A stretch of DNA of 64,000 bases from Apoda limacodes (GCA_946406115.1 OX291551.1:9052001-9116000); one strand, 5' to 3'; positions 46,631 to 59,398 are shown, counted from the stretch's first letter. Translations and numbers: made by a program. The notes: generated from the sequence alone by a model not told the origin.

Positions 46631-46897
46631 AGCTCAATAAGCGTCACCAATTCATGAACGATTTATATTCTGATAGTAGAATATAATCTTATTTATATCT
46701 TAAGGTAAAGCAAAACACACTGTTCTTAGTGGAGCTACTCGAACTTTCAATTATTAGATTAGATAATAGAATTTGAGGTACCATACAATTTTGCAGCTAA
46801 GTGTACACATTGGGTATGCATACTGACATATTCATACATAGAAGAATTAGAATACAAACAATGAGTATATAGATTAAAAATCATATTATTTACTTAC

Positions 46898-47872
46898 CAT
46901 TTGCTTGAACCGTTGAAATCGTGTTAACGTTTACAGTGTTGCCGTTGTTATTATTATTACTATTGCCAGTGTTGTTTGGTGTTCCACTATTCGCTGATCC
47001 AGTTGTGTTGTTAGGAAAACTGCCATTTGGAGATGTAGTGCCGTTACTGTTGGTGTAGTTTGATGCTCCGTTTCCTGGCGTTGCTGTACCGTTGTTGGGC
47101 GCAACAGATGAGGTAACCGTGATGTTGCTATTGCCAGTGTTGTTTGGTGTTCCACTATTCGCTGATCCAGTTGTGTTGTTAGGAGAACTGCCATTTGGAG
47201 TTGTAGTGCCGTTACTGTTGGTGTTGTTTGATGCTCCGTTTCCTGGCGTTGCTGTACCGCTGTTGGGCGTAACAGATGAGGTGACCGTGAAGTTGCTATT
47301 GCCAGTGTTGGTCGGTGTTCCACTATTCGGTGATCCATTTGTGTTGTAAGGAGAACTGCCATTTGGAGTTGTAGAGCCGTTACTGTTGGTGTTGTTTGAT
47401 GCTCCGTTTCCTGGCGTTGCTGTACCGCTGTTAGGCGTAACAGATGAGATGACCGTGACGTTGCTATTGCCAGTGTTGGTCAGTGTTCCACTATTCGGTG
47501 ATCCATTTGTGTTGTAAGGAGAACTGCCATTTGGAGTTGTAGTGCCGTTACTGTTGGTGTTGTTTGATGCTCCGTTTCCTGGCGTTGCTGTACCGCTGTT
47601 GGGCGTAACAGATGAGGTGACCGTGACGTTGCTATTGCCAGTGTTGGTCGGTGTTCCACTATTCGGTGATCCATTTGTGTTGTAAGGAGAACTGCCATTT
47701 GGAGTTGTAGTGCCGTTACTGTTGGTGTTGTTTGATGCTCCGTTTCCTGGCGTTGCTGTACCGCCGTTTTTTGTTACAGTTGGCATAACCGTGTTGTAAC
47801 TATTACCAGTGTTGGTAGGTGTTCCACTATTTGGTGACACCATTGTATTGTTATTCGAGGCATTGCTTCCAG
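46898..47872 (-). CDS. Long repeat exon C, copy 7 (five repeats)
   Basis: 975 nt, 325 codons, five repeats. It shares TKNGGTATP, GTLTNTGNS/VISSV, NFTV and GSFPNN variants with copy 4 but has six fewer repeats, as expected from unequal exchange inside the 168-bp array. Same splice sites and phase. Confidence 0.82.
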
Positions 47873-47950
47873 CTGCAGAAATTTTTAAAATTTTTATCAG
47901 TTATTTGAAAATAGAACCTCCACAAGAAGCCATCAGTTATATTGGTCAAA

Positions 47951-48197
47951 TACTTTGGATGAACAGTGATTGATTGTCGTGCAAAGAGGGTAGTTTTGAT
48001 TCGCAAACTGTACAAATATTTATGTGGTAAGCACTTGTGTTTGTCTTGGGTCTGGGTGTATTTATGTATTATATGTATTTATTTACAAAAAAATGTTATA
48101 TAAGTATTTGTATACGTTGCTTGGTTTTGAGAGTACAAACTTTGCTTAGTTTGGGACCAAATGGCGCTGTGTGATACGTCCAAATTTATTATTCTAA
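47951..48197 (+). repeat. SINE-like remnant (SINE1), module 7
   Basis: Copy of 27662-27908. Confidence 0.5.
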
Positions 48198-48524
48198 TTT
48201 TTTTTACTTTGCTTATAGTACCTTTTTTGTTACAAAAGTAATAGGGGTAACTAATTAATTTATTTTGTAACAATCCCTTTATTAGCCTAATTAAGAACCG
48301 ATAACGAATTTAATTTACTATTAGATTGTGTAACACATATTGAATTACTGTAAACTAAACTTGTAAAAAAGTTCTACTCACAGAATGACACATTGGTAAC
48401 AACATTATATTAAACCTACTATATAGGTTTATACTAAACATACTTACATATTATTAGTAATTTATACCTTGGATAAGCATGCATAGGTATTTAATTATCT
48501 TCTAAAAGTATAATCTTAACTTAC

Positions 48525-48581
48525 CATTTGCTTGACCTGTTGTAATACTGTTTACGACAACAGTATTGCCATTGCTTCCAG
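48525..48581 (-). CDS. Microexon B, copy 7
   Basis: 57 nt, identical in peptide to copy 0. Confidence 0.78.
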
Positions 48582-48951
48582 CTGCGGAAATGTTTTGAAA
48601 GGTTAATCAATTTATAAAATAAAAAACACGAAAATTGTCCCTGAAGGAGTAGTCAGTGATTTTAATGTCAAATAGTTGGGTTGAACAGTGAATGCTTCCA
48701 GTATTTATATATTACCAATCCTATATATTTTATTCTAAAATAATAAAGAAGTTAACTTACTATAAGATTTTATTAAAAATATTGTATATACTGTACCTAA
48801 ACCAAAGCGAAACAAAGTTCTGCATAGATATAGGCATACGAGTAAAAACAATTTTATCAAACATAAGGCATAAACATACATTAAACATTCATTTATACCT
48901 TGGATAAGAATACATGTTTTATTCTCTTATATATTTAAAATCTTAACTTAC

Positions 48952-49008
48952 CATTTGCTCGAGTCGATGTAATAGTGTTAACGGCTACACTGTTGCCGTT
49001 GTTTCCAG
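48952..49008 (-). CDS. Microexon A, copy 7
   Basis: 57 nt, GNNGNSVAVNTITSTRAN, identical in peptide to copy 0; short B-to-A spacing. Confidence 0.78.
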
Positions 49009-49203
49009 CTGCGAAAATGATTTAAATACACTAATTACTAAAATACAATGGCAGAAACACGAATCCCGTCGCCTAAGCAGCGTTTCGAAATATTATGAAC
49101 ATCATGTAGATATCTTCGTATGCATGTATGTATTTGCTCTAACTTTTATTTATTGTTAATGGGATCGGATTTTATTAGGAACTATCGTGCTTCAACTTTA
49201 GGA

Positions 49204-49386
49204 AACTACTTTGACGTTAACTAGTCGCTAGAATTGGGAGATTGTATGGAAGTTTCTATCGTGAGGTGATTTGCTGAACTTTGACTGGGCCGGTTAATTT
49301 AAAAAATAGCTGACTATGCAAATTTACATAAAATCTCCAACTTTTGACGACTGGTTAACGTTAAAGTTACTTAGTTCAACCCTGCC
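49204..49386. repeat. MITE remnant, module 7
   Basis: Inverted-repeat element as at 1253, with TTAACTAGTCG in the left arm. Confidence 0.65.
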
Positions 49387-50002
49387 TAAGTGTATAATAT
49401 ACCCATACAATACCTATGTAAGACTATGCTATATGTAGCTGTCAACGTGATGGATTTCTTTACAAACTTCCAATCACATTTTGCAATATATGTATTATCT
49501 TTAGGCTCGCCTACGTTATAACAAACAATTTTGTTGAGAAATAATTAAAAAAAAAAGATGAAGAAAGTTCCAACAAAAATTATCTAACTGCTAATATGAA
49601 AATGGAGCTCGAGCGAGCGCTGACCCACTTAAAGTATTCGAAAATTTGTGAACAGGCAGTAACACATAACATAATGTTTTTTAAACTATTAAATACTAGT
49701 TCAAAATTAGTAACATATATAATGATATGTAGACGCTTTGATGAACTTCCTGCGGTATTTTAGCAATTTAAAACGAAAATAAGAAACTTCTTATTATTTT
49801 AATACTAACAATTTTTAATATCGCAACGTCTTACTGTCATAAAGTCTAGTTATGCTATGGTTTCCATAAAGTAAAAATATTTAAATGGCTTTTTAACAAT
49901 TGTCTATCTTTCAAAACATAACCAAAATCCTAAAAAAAATAATTAAATAGGTAAAAACCTATTTCTCTGAGCAGAATATAAGTTTTTCGCGTATCTTGTA
50001 AT

Positions 50003-51616
50003 ATGAACAATGAAGGCGCTGTACCACCTACTATACCGTGGTGCGGTAAGACCATGCCGGAAATCTCCATAACGCAGCGGGAGGTCAGGCGGGCGTTGCT
50101 CTCTTTAGACGTTCATAAGTCGAGTGGGACAGACGGTATACCAGCAGTGGTGCTTAAGCAGTGTGCTCCTGAGTTATGTCCTGTACTCACGCGCCTCTTC
50201 GCGCTTTCCTACCACACTAGGCAATTTCCGTCTTCATGGGAGACTGCGAGTGTGCACCCGGTGCCCAAAAAGGGCGATAGATCAGATCCATCGAATTACA
50301 GGCCTATCGCTATTACCTCTCTCCTCTCTAAGGTGATGGAGCGTGTGATCAACACACAGCTTCTAAGATACCTAGAAGAACACGATCTGGTCAGTGACCG
50401 TCAATATGGCTTTCGCCACGGTCGCTCGACTTGTGACCTTCTAGTGTATCTCACACACCGATGGGCACTAGCCATTGAGAGTCAGGGGGAGGCATTGGCA
50501 TGTAGCCTGGACATAGCGAAGGCGTTCGATCGGGTCTGGCACCGCGGTCTTCTATCGAAGTTGACATCTTACGGAGTGCCCGAGGGTTTGTGCAAATGGG
50601 TGGCTAGGTTTTTGTCCGGCAGACGCATACGAACCGTAGTTGACGGTAGTTGCTCTGATAGCATGGACATTAATGCTGGTGTCCCGCAAGGCTCTGTGCT
50701 GTCTCCTACGCTGTTTCTACTGCATATCAATGACATGTTGGACATCAACAACATACATTGCTATGCAGATGACAGTACTGGAGACGCTTTTTACACGGGT
50801 CGTGCAAACATCCCTCGTTCCGTTGTGGAGGAAAACCGCGGAGAACTTGTGTCTCAAATCGAGACCACACTGTCCCAGGTCTCTGACTGGGGACGGGTAA
50901 ACTTGGTCCGATTCAACCCTACAAAGACACAAGTGTGCGCGTTCACCGCTAAGAAAACTCCATTCACTGTGGTCCCACAATTCCAAAACACTCCCCTCTC
51001 CATCTCCAAGAGCATTGGGATCCTTGGTGTCGACATCTCCAGCGATGTTCAGTTCCGAGATCATTTACAAAATAAGGTGAAGCTGGCGTCCAAAAAACTT
51101 GGTGTACTCAACAGAGCGAAGCAGTACTTCACGTCGGGGCAAAGGTTGTTACTTTACAAGTCGCAAGTTCGGCCCCATATGGAGTACTGCTGCCATCTCT
51201 GGGCAGGTGCACCCGGATACCAGCCTGGCCCTTTTGACTCGGTTCAACGACGGGCTGTGAGAATTGTCGACGATTCCAAACTCACTTGCGGTATCGAGCC
51301 CATAAGTCTGAGGGGAGACTTTGCCTCACTGTGTGTGTTCTACCGTTTGTACAATGGGTTGTGTTCTGAGGAATTGTTCGAAATGATGCCCACGGCTACT
51401 TTCTACCATCGCACCGCTCGCCATCGGCAGGGAATTCATTCTCACACTTTAGAACCTAAATGGTCGCGTACAGTGCGGTTTCAGAGAAACTTCCTCCCGC
51501 GAACGCTTAAGTTGTGGAATGAGCTCCCTGCCAAGGTTTTCTGCAAGGACTACAATATGGAGTTCTTCAAGAAAGAAGTTATTAGATTTCTGAAGGAAAG
51601 TATCATGCGCAAGTGA
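50003..51616 (+). CDS. Non-LTR reverse transcriptase, copy 7 (537 residues)
   Basis: Starts MNNEG (shared with copy 8) and carries the TASVHPV, LEEHDLV and STCDLLV group variants. The private SSWETAS change sits in the N-terminal finger region. Catalytic motifs are intact. The poly(A) ends at 51704 and joins CCAAATTTG; the 3' target duplication is lost. Confidence 0.89.
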   Translation: MNNEGAVPPTIPWCGKTMPEISITQREVRRALLSLDVHKSSGTDGIPAVVLKQCAPELCPVLTRLFALSYHTRQFPSSWETASVHPVPKKGDRSDPSNYRPIAITSLLSKVMERVINTQLLRYLEEHDLVSDRQYGFRHGRSTCDLLVYLTHRWALAIESQGEALACSLDIAKAFDRVWHRGLLSKLTSYGVPEGLCKWVARFLSGRRIRTVVDGSCSDSMDINAGVPQGSVLSPTLFLLHINDMLDINNIHCYADDSTGDAFYTGRANIPRSVVEENRGELVSQIETTLSQVSDWGRVNLVRFNPTKTQVCAFTAKKTPFTVVPQFQNTPLSISKSIGILGVDISSDVQFRDHLQNKVKLASKKLGVLNRAKQYFTSGQRLLLYKSQVRPHMEYCCHLWAGAPGYQPGPFDSVQRRAVRIVDDSKLTCGIEPISLRGDFASLCVFYRLYNGLCSEELFEMMPTATFYHRTARHRQGIHSHTLEPKWSRTVRFQRNFLPRTLKLWNELPAKVFCKDYNMEFFKKEVIRFLKESIMRK

Positions 51617-52503
51617 TACCCCTGGTGTTGCAAGCGTCCATAGGCTACGGTGACCGCTTACCATGCAGGCTTGTTTGCCACCTTAGTGGTATAAAAAAAA
51701 AAAACCAAATTTGTTTCAAGTTTAAAAATAATTAATAATAAATTAAAACCTTTTTTTAAAATGTTTTCGAACATAGTACCGTAGCTGCACTGCGCTGGAT
51801 GGCAGCTCTATTTGCAACATTGAATTAGAATGGTTTATAAAGAAGAGAAAATACCTAGTATCAAAAAAAACATAAATTTCATGAAACAACTACTGTCAAA
51901 ATTTTATTTTAGGTTTAGTAGTTTAGACTCGGCGTTGATAAATTATTTTATATATTTATACGATTAACATATTTACCGCGACAAATTTTACTCTGAAGCA
52001 TTTTTTTTTGTGACAAATTAAGTTATCTCGAAGTAGTCACCTGGGTCAAAAAAGTAAGGTTAAGTTGCAGTGCAGTTGCTATACTAACATAGATTCAGAT
52101 TTACGTTTACTAAAAACGTTTTCATATACAATTATTTGTCCCATAATTAATACTTTGAGTGTCGGGTGACCTGTGGCGACCAGGAAATATTAATCTAAAA
52201 AACAAATCTTTCCTTATTGCATAAATTTGGATTTTCTGGCGTCTGAATCCGTTAGTTACTTTCTCTCTTTATAATGATAACTAGCTGTTGCTACCGGTTT
52301 CACCTGTTTCTTGCACCAGCTTTTAGAGTTTGTTTGTTTGAACTAACTTATCTTAGGAAATACCAGTCCACTGTGAAAAAAAATCTGTTTTTAATCAGCT
52401 GACCGCTTATTGTGGAAGGTAACCGAAAAATATTTTTCATATTGGTATAGTTGTATCATAAGATCATCGGTTTCAAAAACATAAATTCACCAACTTATAT
52501 GCA

Positions 52504-53240
52504 CAGTGCGCTAAAAAGGGCCTGATATAATAAGATCTTAATAAACGGCGCTGCGTCACCTGTAAAGCCGATTCAACTATGAAGACGCATTCGTTATTAT
52601 TTATTATTTTGTCAATTTCACAAATCTCCAAAACAAGATTATTAAATTCTTAAAAAGACTCTTCTGCTGGGTGGCAGGTGGCGATTCGAAGAGGAATGAC
52701 CTTTGCTCCACCGTCACAGAACAGGTAGGCCACGGCTGATAGACACACCACAACGTGAAGCCATGATGAGGGAGTATGAGGAAAATGGATTCGTGACGAC
52801 AAACCACTACATCGGTTGATTTAACACAAGTGTGGATACTGTTTGTCGTGTTCTTCAAAGTGAGGGTCTGCATTATCGTAGGCATGCTGTTAAACCCTTG
52901 CTGACGGAAAATCAGAAAAGGGCAAAGTATGAGTTCTGTTCGAAAAACTTAGATTTCTATTGGAGTGATGTCATCTTAACTGATGCAAAGACTTTGAAAT
53001 CCAGCAAACATGGACGTCTAAATTTGTGGCGTCGAAAAAATGCACGATATAATAGTGCTCACATAGTGCGCAATATGGAGTCCATGTGTAACATGTGGGG
53101 GTGGATAAGTGCGGCAGACCCGGGTGAACTAATCAGACTACCTAGCCGAGCAAATATTGCTTATTATGTTGAAGCCAGCGCAATAACTTTAATGATATAC
53201 TTAACACTACAACACAACAACTTGACATAGTGCAGACCGG
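52504..53240 (+). pseudogene. Tc1-like transposase remnant, module 7
   Basis: As at 32237, but with the ancestral TDAKT kept; open stretch 52832-53230. Confidence 0.78.
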
Positions 53241-53828
53241 CTCAATAAGCGTCACCAATTAATGAACGATTTATATTCTGAAAGTAGAATATTATCTTAT
53301 TTATATCTTAAGGTAAAGCAAAACAAACTGTTCGTAGTGGAGCTACTCGAACTTTCAATTATTGATAAGTAATCAAAACTACAGTATTGTCAAAATTGCA
53401 AAACGCAATGAACCCGCCTCGTTTGATCTTACATATATACCTAACATATATAATACAATAAATACAAAACAAAATATAAAAAAAAAAAACATTACTGAAC
53501 CCACAGAGTCTATCAGATTCAAATGTTGCGTCGGGCACTAGACGCACCATGTCAATGAGACTCGGGGCCTCGACAATTTGAGCTAGCGATCCATGTATTA
53601 AATGGTCGATATATTGATCGTCTTACTATGTGTAGCAAACGTTATTCTTACTAATTCTGTTAACCACGCCATCTAGTTTTGTGAACGAGAACGATAATAA
53701 AATTTGTGGTACCATACAATTTTGCAGCTAAGTGTACACATTGGGTATGCATACTGACATATTCATACATAGAAGAATTAGAATACAAACAATGAGTATA
53801 AAGATTAAAAATCATATTCTTTACTTAC

Positions 53829-54635
53829 CATTTGCTTGAACCGTTGAAATCGTGTTAACGTTTACAGTGTTGCCGTTGTTATTATTATTACTATTGCCAG
53901 TGTTGTTTGGTGTTCCACTATTCGCTGATCCAGTTGTGTTGTTAGGAGAACTGCCATTTGGAGATGTAGTGCCGTTACTGTTGGTGTTGTTTGATGCTCC
54001 GTTTCCTGGAGTTGCTGTACCGCTGTTGGGCGTAACAGATGAGGTGACCGTGACGTTGCTATTGCCAGTGTTGGTCGGTGTTCCACTATTCGGTGATCCA
54101 TTTGTGTTGTAAGGAGAACTGCCATTTGGAGTTGTAGTGCCGTTACTGTTGGTGTTGTTTGATGCTCCGTTTCCTGGCGTTGCTGTACCGCTGTTGGGCG
54201 TAACAGATGTGGTGACCGTGACGTTGCTATTGCCAGTGTTGGTCGGTGTTCCACTATTCGGTGATCCATTTGTGTTGTAAGGAGAACTGCCATTTGGATT
54301 TGTAGTGCCGTTACTGTTGGTGTTGTTTGATGCTCCGTTTCCTGGCGTTGCTGTACCGCTGTTAGGCGTAACAGATGAGATGACCGTGACGTTGCTATTG
54401 CCAGTGTTGGTCAGTGTTCCACTATTCGGTGATCCATTTATGTTGTAAGGAGAACTGCCATTTGGAGTTGTAGTGCCGTTACTGTTGGTGTTGTTTGATG
54501 CTCCGTTTCCTGGCGTTGCTGTACCGCCGTTTGTTGTTACAGTTGGCATAACCGTGTTGTAACTATTACCAGTGTTGGTAGGTGTTCCACTATTTGGTGA
54601 CACCATTGTATTGTTATTCGAGGCATTGCTTCCAG
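53829..54635 (-). CDS. Long repeat exon C, copy 8 (four repeats)
   Basis: 807 nt, 269 codons, four repeats. It combines YNINGSP and GTLTNTGNS/VISSV/TTNPNGSS variants with the copy-5-like 3' part, another sign of repeat shuffling. Same splice sites and phase. Confidence 0.82.
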
Positions 54636-54713
54636 CTGCAGAAATGTTTAAAATTTTAATAAGTTATTTGAAAATAGAACCTCCACAAGAAGCCATCAGT
54701 TATATTGGTCAAA

Positions 54714-54964
54714 TACTTTGGATGAACAGTGATTGATTGTCGTGCAGAGGGTGTAGTTTCGATTCGCACACTGTACAAATATTTATGTGGTAAACACTTG
54801 TGTTTGTCTTGGGTCTGGGTGTATTTATGTATGATATGTATTTATTTACAAAAAAAATGTTATATAAGTATTTGTATACGTTGCTTGGTTTTGAGAGTAC
54901 AAACTTTGCTTAGTTTGGGACCAAATGGCGCTGTGTGATACGTCCAAATTTATTATTCTAATTT
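54714..54964 (+). repeat. SINE-like remnant (SINE1), module 8
   Basis: Copy of the 7055/34273 type (GTTTCGATTCG). Confidence 0.5.
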
Positions 54965-55288
54965 TTTTTACTTTGCTTATAGTACCTTTTTTGTTACAAA
55001 AGTAAAAGGGGTAACTAATTAATTTATTTTGTAACAATCCCTTTATTAGCCTAATTAAGAACCGATAACGAAGTTAATTTACTATTAGATTGTGTAACAC
55101 ATATTGAATTACTGTAAACTAAACTTGAAACAAAGTTCTACTCACAGAATGACACATTGGTAACAACATTAAATTAAACCTACTATATAGGTTTATACTA
55201 AACATACTTACATATTATTAGTAATTTATACCTTGGATAAGAATGCATAGGTATTTAATTATCTTCTAAAAGTATAATCTTAACTTAC

Positions 55289-55345
55289 CATTTGCTTGAC
55301 CCGTTGTAATACTGTTTACGACAACAGTATTGCCATTGCTTCCAG
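55289..55345 (-). CDS. Microexon B, copy 8
   Basis: 57 nt, GSNGNTVVVNSITTGQAN with the silent GGG of copies 1 and 5, yet followed by the short spacer of modules 0, 4 and 7. Confidence 0.78.
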
Positions 55346-55715
55346 CTGCGGAAATGTTTTGAAAGGTTAATCAATTTATAAAATAAAAAACACGAAAATT
55401 GTCCCTGAAGGAGTAGTCAGTGATTTTAATGTCAAATAGTTGGGTTGAACAGTGAATGCTTCCAGTATTTATATATTACCAATCCTATATATTTTATATT
55501 AAAATAATAAAGAAGTTAACTTACTATAAGATTTTATTAAAAATATTGTATATACTGTACCTAAACCAAAGCGAAACAAAGTTCTGCATAGATATAGGCA
55601 TACGAGTAAAAACAATTTTATCAAACATAAGGCATAAACATACATTAAACATTTATTTATACCTTGGATAAGAATACATGTTTTATTTTCTTATATATTT
55701 AAAATCTTAACTTAC

Positions 55716-55772
55716 CATTTGCTTGAGTCGTTGTAATAGTGTTAACGCCTACAGTATTGCCGTTGTTTCCAG
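55716..55772 (-). CDS. Microexon A, copy 8
   Basis: 57 nt, the most divergent normal-length A exon: GNNGNTVGVNTITTTQAN. TTTQAN replaces TSTRAN, bringing it closer to exon B and to the end of exon C (TVQAN); it may keep the ancestral state. Confidence 0.78.
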
Positions 55773-55967
55773 CTGCGAAAATGATTTAAATATACTAATT
55801 ACTAAAATACAATGGGAAAAACACGAATCCCGTCGCCAAAGGAGCGTTTCGAAATATAATGAACATCATGTAGATATCTTCGTAAGCATGTATGTATTTG
55901 CTCTAACTTTTATTTATTGTTAATGGGATCGGATTTCATTAGGAACTATCGTGCTTCAACTTTAGGA

Positions 55968-56150
55968 AACTACTTTGACGTTAAACAGTCGCTAAAATTG
56001 GGAGATTGTATGGAAGTTTCTATCGTGAGGTGATTTGCTGAACTTTGACTGGGCCGGTTAATTTAAAAAATAGCTGACTATGCAAATTTTCATAAAATCT
56101 CCAACTTTTGACGACTGGTTAAAGTTAAAGTTACTAAGTTCAACCCTGCC
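55968..56150. repeat. MITE remnant, module 8
   Basis: Inverted-repeat element as at 1253. Confidence 0.65.
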
Positions 56151-56722
56151 TAAGTGTATAATATACCCATACCATACCTATGTAAGACTATGCTATATGT
56201 AGCTGTCAACGTGATGGATTTCTTTACAAACTTCCAATCACATTTTGCAATATATGTATTATCTTTAGGCTCGCTTACGTTATAACAAACAATTTTGTTG
56301 AGAAATAATTAAAAAAAAAAGATGAAGAAATTTCCAACAAAAATTATCTAACTGCTAATATGAAAATGGAGCTCGAGCGAGCGCTGACCCACTTAAAGTA
56401 TTCGAAAATTTGTGAACAGGCAGTAACACATAACATAATGTTTTTTAAACTATTAAATACTAGTTCAAAATTAGTAACATATATAATGATATGTAGACGC
56501 TTTGATGAACTTCCTGCGGTATTTTAGCAATTTAAAACGAAAATAAGAAACTTCTTATTTTTTTTAATACTAACAATTTTTAATATCGCAACGTCTTACT
56601 GTCATAAAGTCTAGTTATGCTGTGGTTTCCATAAAGTACAAATATTTAAATGGCTTTTTAACAATTGTCTATCTTTCAAAACATAACCAAAATCCTAAAA
56701 AAAAAAATTAAATAGGTAAAAA

Positions 56723-58516
56723 CCTATTTCTCTGAGCAGAATATAAGTTTTTCGCGTATCTTGTAATATGAACAATGAAGGCGCTGTACCACCTACTATA
56801 CCGTGGTGCGGTAAGACCATGCCGGAAATCTCCATAACGCAGCGGGAGGTCAGGCGGGCGTTGCTCTCTTTAGACGTTCATAAGTCGAGTGGGACAGACG
56901 GTATACCAGCAGTGGTGCTTAAGCAGTGTGCTCCTGAGTTATGTCCTGTACTCACGCGCCTCTTCGCGCTTTCCTACCACACTAGGCAATTTCCGTCTTC
57001 ATGGAAGACTGCGAGTGTGCACCCGGTGCCCAAAAAGGGCGATAGATCAGATCCATCGAATTACAGGCCTATCGCTATTACCTCTCTCCTCTCTAAGGTG
57101 ATGGAGCGTGTGATCAACACACAGCTTCTAAGATACCTAGAAGAACACGATCTGGTCAGTGACCGTCAATATGGCTTTCGCCACGGTCGCTCGACTTGTG
57201 ACCTTCTAGTGTATCTCACACACCGATGGGCACTAGCCATTGAGAGTCAGGGGGAGGCATTGGCATGTAGCCTGGACATAGCGAAGGCGTTCGATCGGGT
57301 CTGGCACCGCGGTCTTCTATCGAAGTTGACATCTTACGGAGTGCCCGAGGGTTTGTGCAAATGGGTGGCTAGGTTTTTGTCCGGCAGACGCATACGAACC
57401 GTAGTTGACGGTAGTTGCTCTGATAGCATGGACATTAATGCTGGTGTCCCGCAAGGCTCTGTGCTGTCTCCTACGCTGTTTCTACTGCATATCAATGACA
57501 TGTTGGACATCAACAACATACATTGCTATGCAGATGACAGTACTGGAGACGCTTTTTACACGGGTCGTGCAAACATCCCTCGTTCCGTTGTGGAGGAAAA
57601 CCGCGGAGAACTTGTGTCTCAAATCGAGACCACACTGTCCCAGGTCTCTGACTGGGGACGGGTAAACTTGGTCCGATTCAACCCTACAAAGACACAAGTG
57701 TGCGCGTTCACCGCTAAGAAAACTCCATTCACTGTGGTCCCACAATTCCAAAACACTCCCCTCTCCATCTCCAAGAGCATTGGGATCCTTGGTGTCGACA
57801 TCTCCAGCGATGTTCAGTTCCGAGATCATTTACAAAATAAGGTGAAGCTGGCGTCCAAAAAACTTGGTGTACTCAACAGAGCGAAGCAGTACTTCACGTC
57901 GGGGCAAAGGTTGTTACTTTACAAGTCGCAAGTTCGGCCCCATATGGAGTACTGCTGCCATCTCTGGGCAGGTGCACCCGGATACCAGCCTGGCCCTTTT
58001 GACTCGGTTCAACGACGGGCTGTGAGAATTGTCGACGATTCCAAACTCACTTGCGGTATCGAGCCCTTAAGTCTGAGGAGAGACTTTGCCTCACTGTGTG
58101 TGTTCTACCGCTTGTACAATGGGTTGTGTTCTGAGGAATTGTTCGAAATGATGCCCACGGCTACTTTCTATCATCGCACCGCTCGCCATCGGCAGGGAAT
58201 TCATTCTCACACTTTAGAACCTAAATGGTCGCGTACAGTGCGGTTTCAGAGAAACTTCCTCCCGCGAACGCTTAAGTTGTGGAATGAGCTCCCTGCCAAG
58301 GTTTTCTGCAAGGACTACAGTATGGAGTTCTTCAAGAAAGAAGTTATTAGATTTCTGAAGGAAAGTATCATGCGCAAGTGATACCCCTGGTGTTGCAAGC
58401 GTCCATAGGCTACGGTGACCGCTTACCATGCAGGCTTGTTTGCCACCTTAGTGGTATAAAAAAAAAAAAAACCTATTTCTCTGAGCAGAATACAAGTTTT
58501 TCGCGTATCTTGTAAT
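56723..58516 (+). mobile_element. LINE insertion with intact 45-bp target-site duplication (copy 8)
   Basis: Duplications at 56723-56767 and 58472-58516, with poly(A) ending at 58471. The 3' copy carries the same ATACAAG change as at 17948, so the 3' side descends from the same copy as module 2. Confidence 0.92.
56768..58381 (+). CDS. Non-LTR reverse transcriptase, copy 8 (537 residues)
   Basis: The N-terminal half has copy 4/7 variants (MNNEG, TASVHPV, LEEHDLV, STCDLLV). The 3' flank is of the intact-duplication type of copy 2, so it is apparently a recombinant. Motifs LDIAKAFD, GVPQGSVLSP and YADD are intact; it ends EVIRFLKESIMRK. No endonuclease. Confidence 0.9.
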   Translation: MNNEGAVPPTIPWCGKTMPEISITQREVRRALLSLDVHKSSGTDGIPAVVLKQCAPELCPVLTRLFALSYHTRQFPSSWKTASVHPVPKKGDRSDPSNYRPIAITSLLSKVMERVINTQLLRYLEEHDLVSDRQYGFRHGRSTCDLLVYLTHRWALAIESQGEALACSLDIAKAFDRVWHRGLLSKLTSYGVPEGLCKWVARFLSGRRIRTVVDGSCSDSMDINAGVPQGSVLSPTLFLLHINDMLDINNIHCYADDSTGDAFYTGRANIPRSVVEENRGELVSQIETTLSQVSDWGRVNLVRFNPTKTQVCAFTAKKTPFTVVPQFQNTPLSISKSIGILGVDISSDVQFRDHLQNKVKLASKKLGVLNRAKQYFTSGQRLLLYKSQVRPHMEYCCHLWAGAPGYQPGPFDSVQRRAVRIVDDSKLTCGIEPLSLRRDFASLCVFYRLYNGLCSEELFEMMPTATFYHRTARHRQGIHSHTLEPKWSRTVRFQRNFLPRTLKLWNELPAKVFCKDYSMEFFKKEVIRFLKESIMRK

Positions 58517-59337
58517 ACCGAATTTGTTTCAAGTTTAAAAATAATTTATAATAAATTAAAACCTTTTTTAAAAATGTTTTCGAACATAGTACCGTAGCTG
58601 CACTGCGCTGGATGGCGGCTCTATTTGCAACATTGAATTAGAATGGTTTATAATGACGAGAAAATACCTAGTATCAAAAAAAACATAAATTTCATGAAAC
58701 AACTACTGTCAAAATTTTATTTTTAGGTTTAGTAGTTTAGACTCGGCGTTGATAAATTATTTAATATATTTATACGATTAACATATTTACCGCGACAAAT
58801 ATTTGCAGTAATTTTACTCTGAAGCATTTTTTTTGTGACAAATTAAGTTATCTCGAAGTAGTCACCTGGGTCAAAAAAGTAAGGTTGCAACTTAACCTGT
58901 TGCTATACTAACATAGATTTAGATTTACGTTTACTGAAAACGTTTTCCTATACAAATATTTGTCCCATAATTAATACTTTAAGTGTCGGGTATCCTGTGG
59001 CGACCACGAAATATTAATCTAAAAAACAAATCTTTCCTTATTGCATAAATTTAGATTTTCTGGCGTCTGAATCCGTTAGTTACTTTCGCTCTTTATAATA
59101 ATAACTAGCTGTTGCTACCGGTTTCACCTGTTTCTCGCACCAGCTTTTAGAGTTTGTTTGTTTGAACTAACTTATCTTAGGAAATACCAGTCCACTGTGA
59201 AAAAAAATCTGTTTTGAATCAGCTTACCGCCTATTGTGGAAGGTTACCGAAAAATATTTCTCATATTGGTATAGTTGTATCATAAGATCATCGGTTTCAA
59301 AAACATAAATTCACCAACTTATATGCACAGTGCGCTA

Positions 59338-59398
59338 AAAAGGGACTGATATAATAAGATCTTAATAAACGGCGCTGCGGCACCTGTAATTATCACTA
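59338..59398 (+). pseudogene. Tc1-like 5' terminal stub, module 8
   Basis: Same truncated stub and novel junction as 18804-18864, at an offset of about 40.5 kb. Confidence 0.75.
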
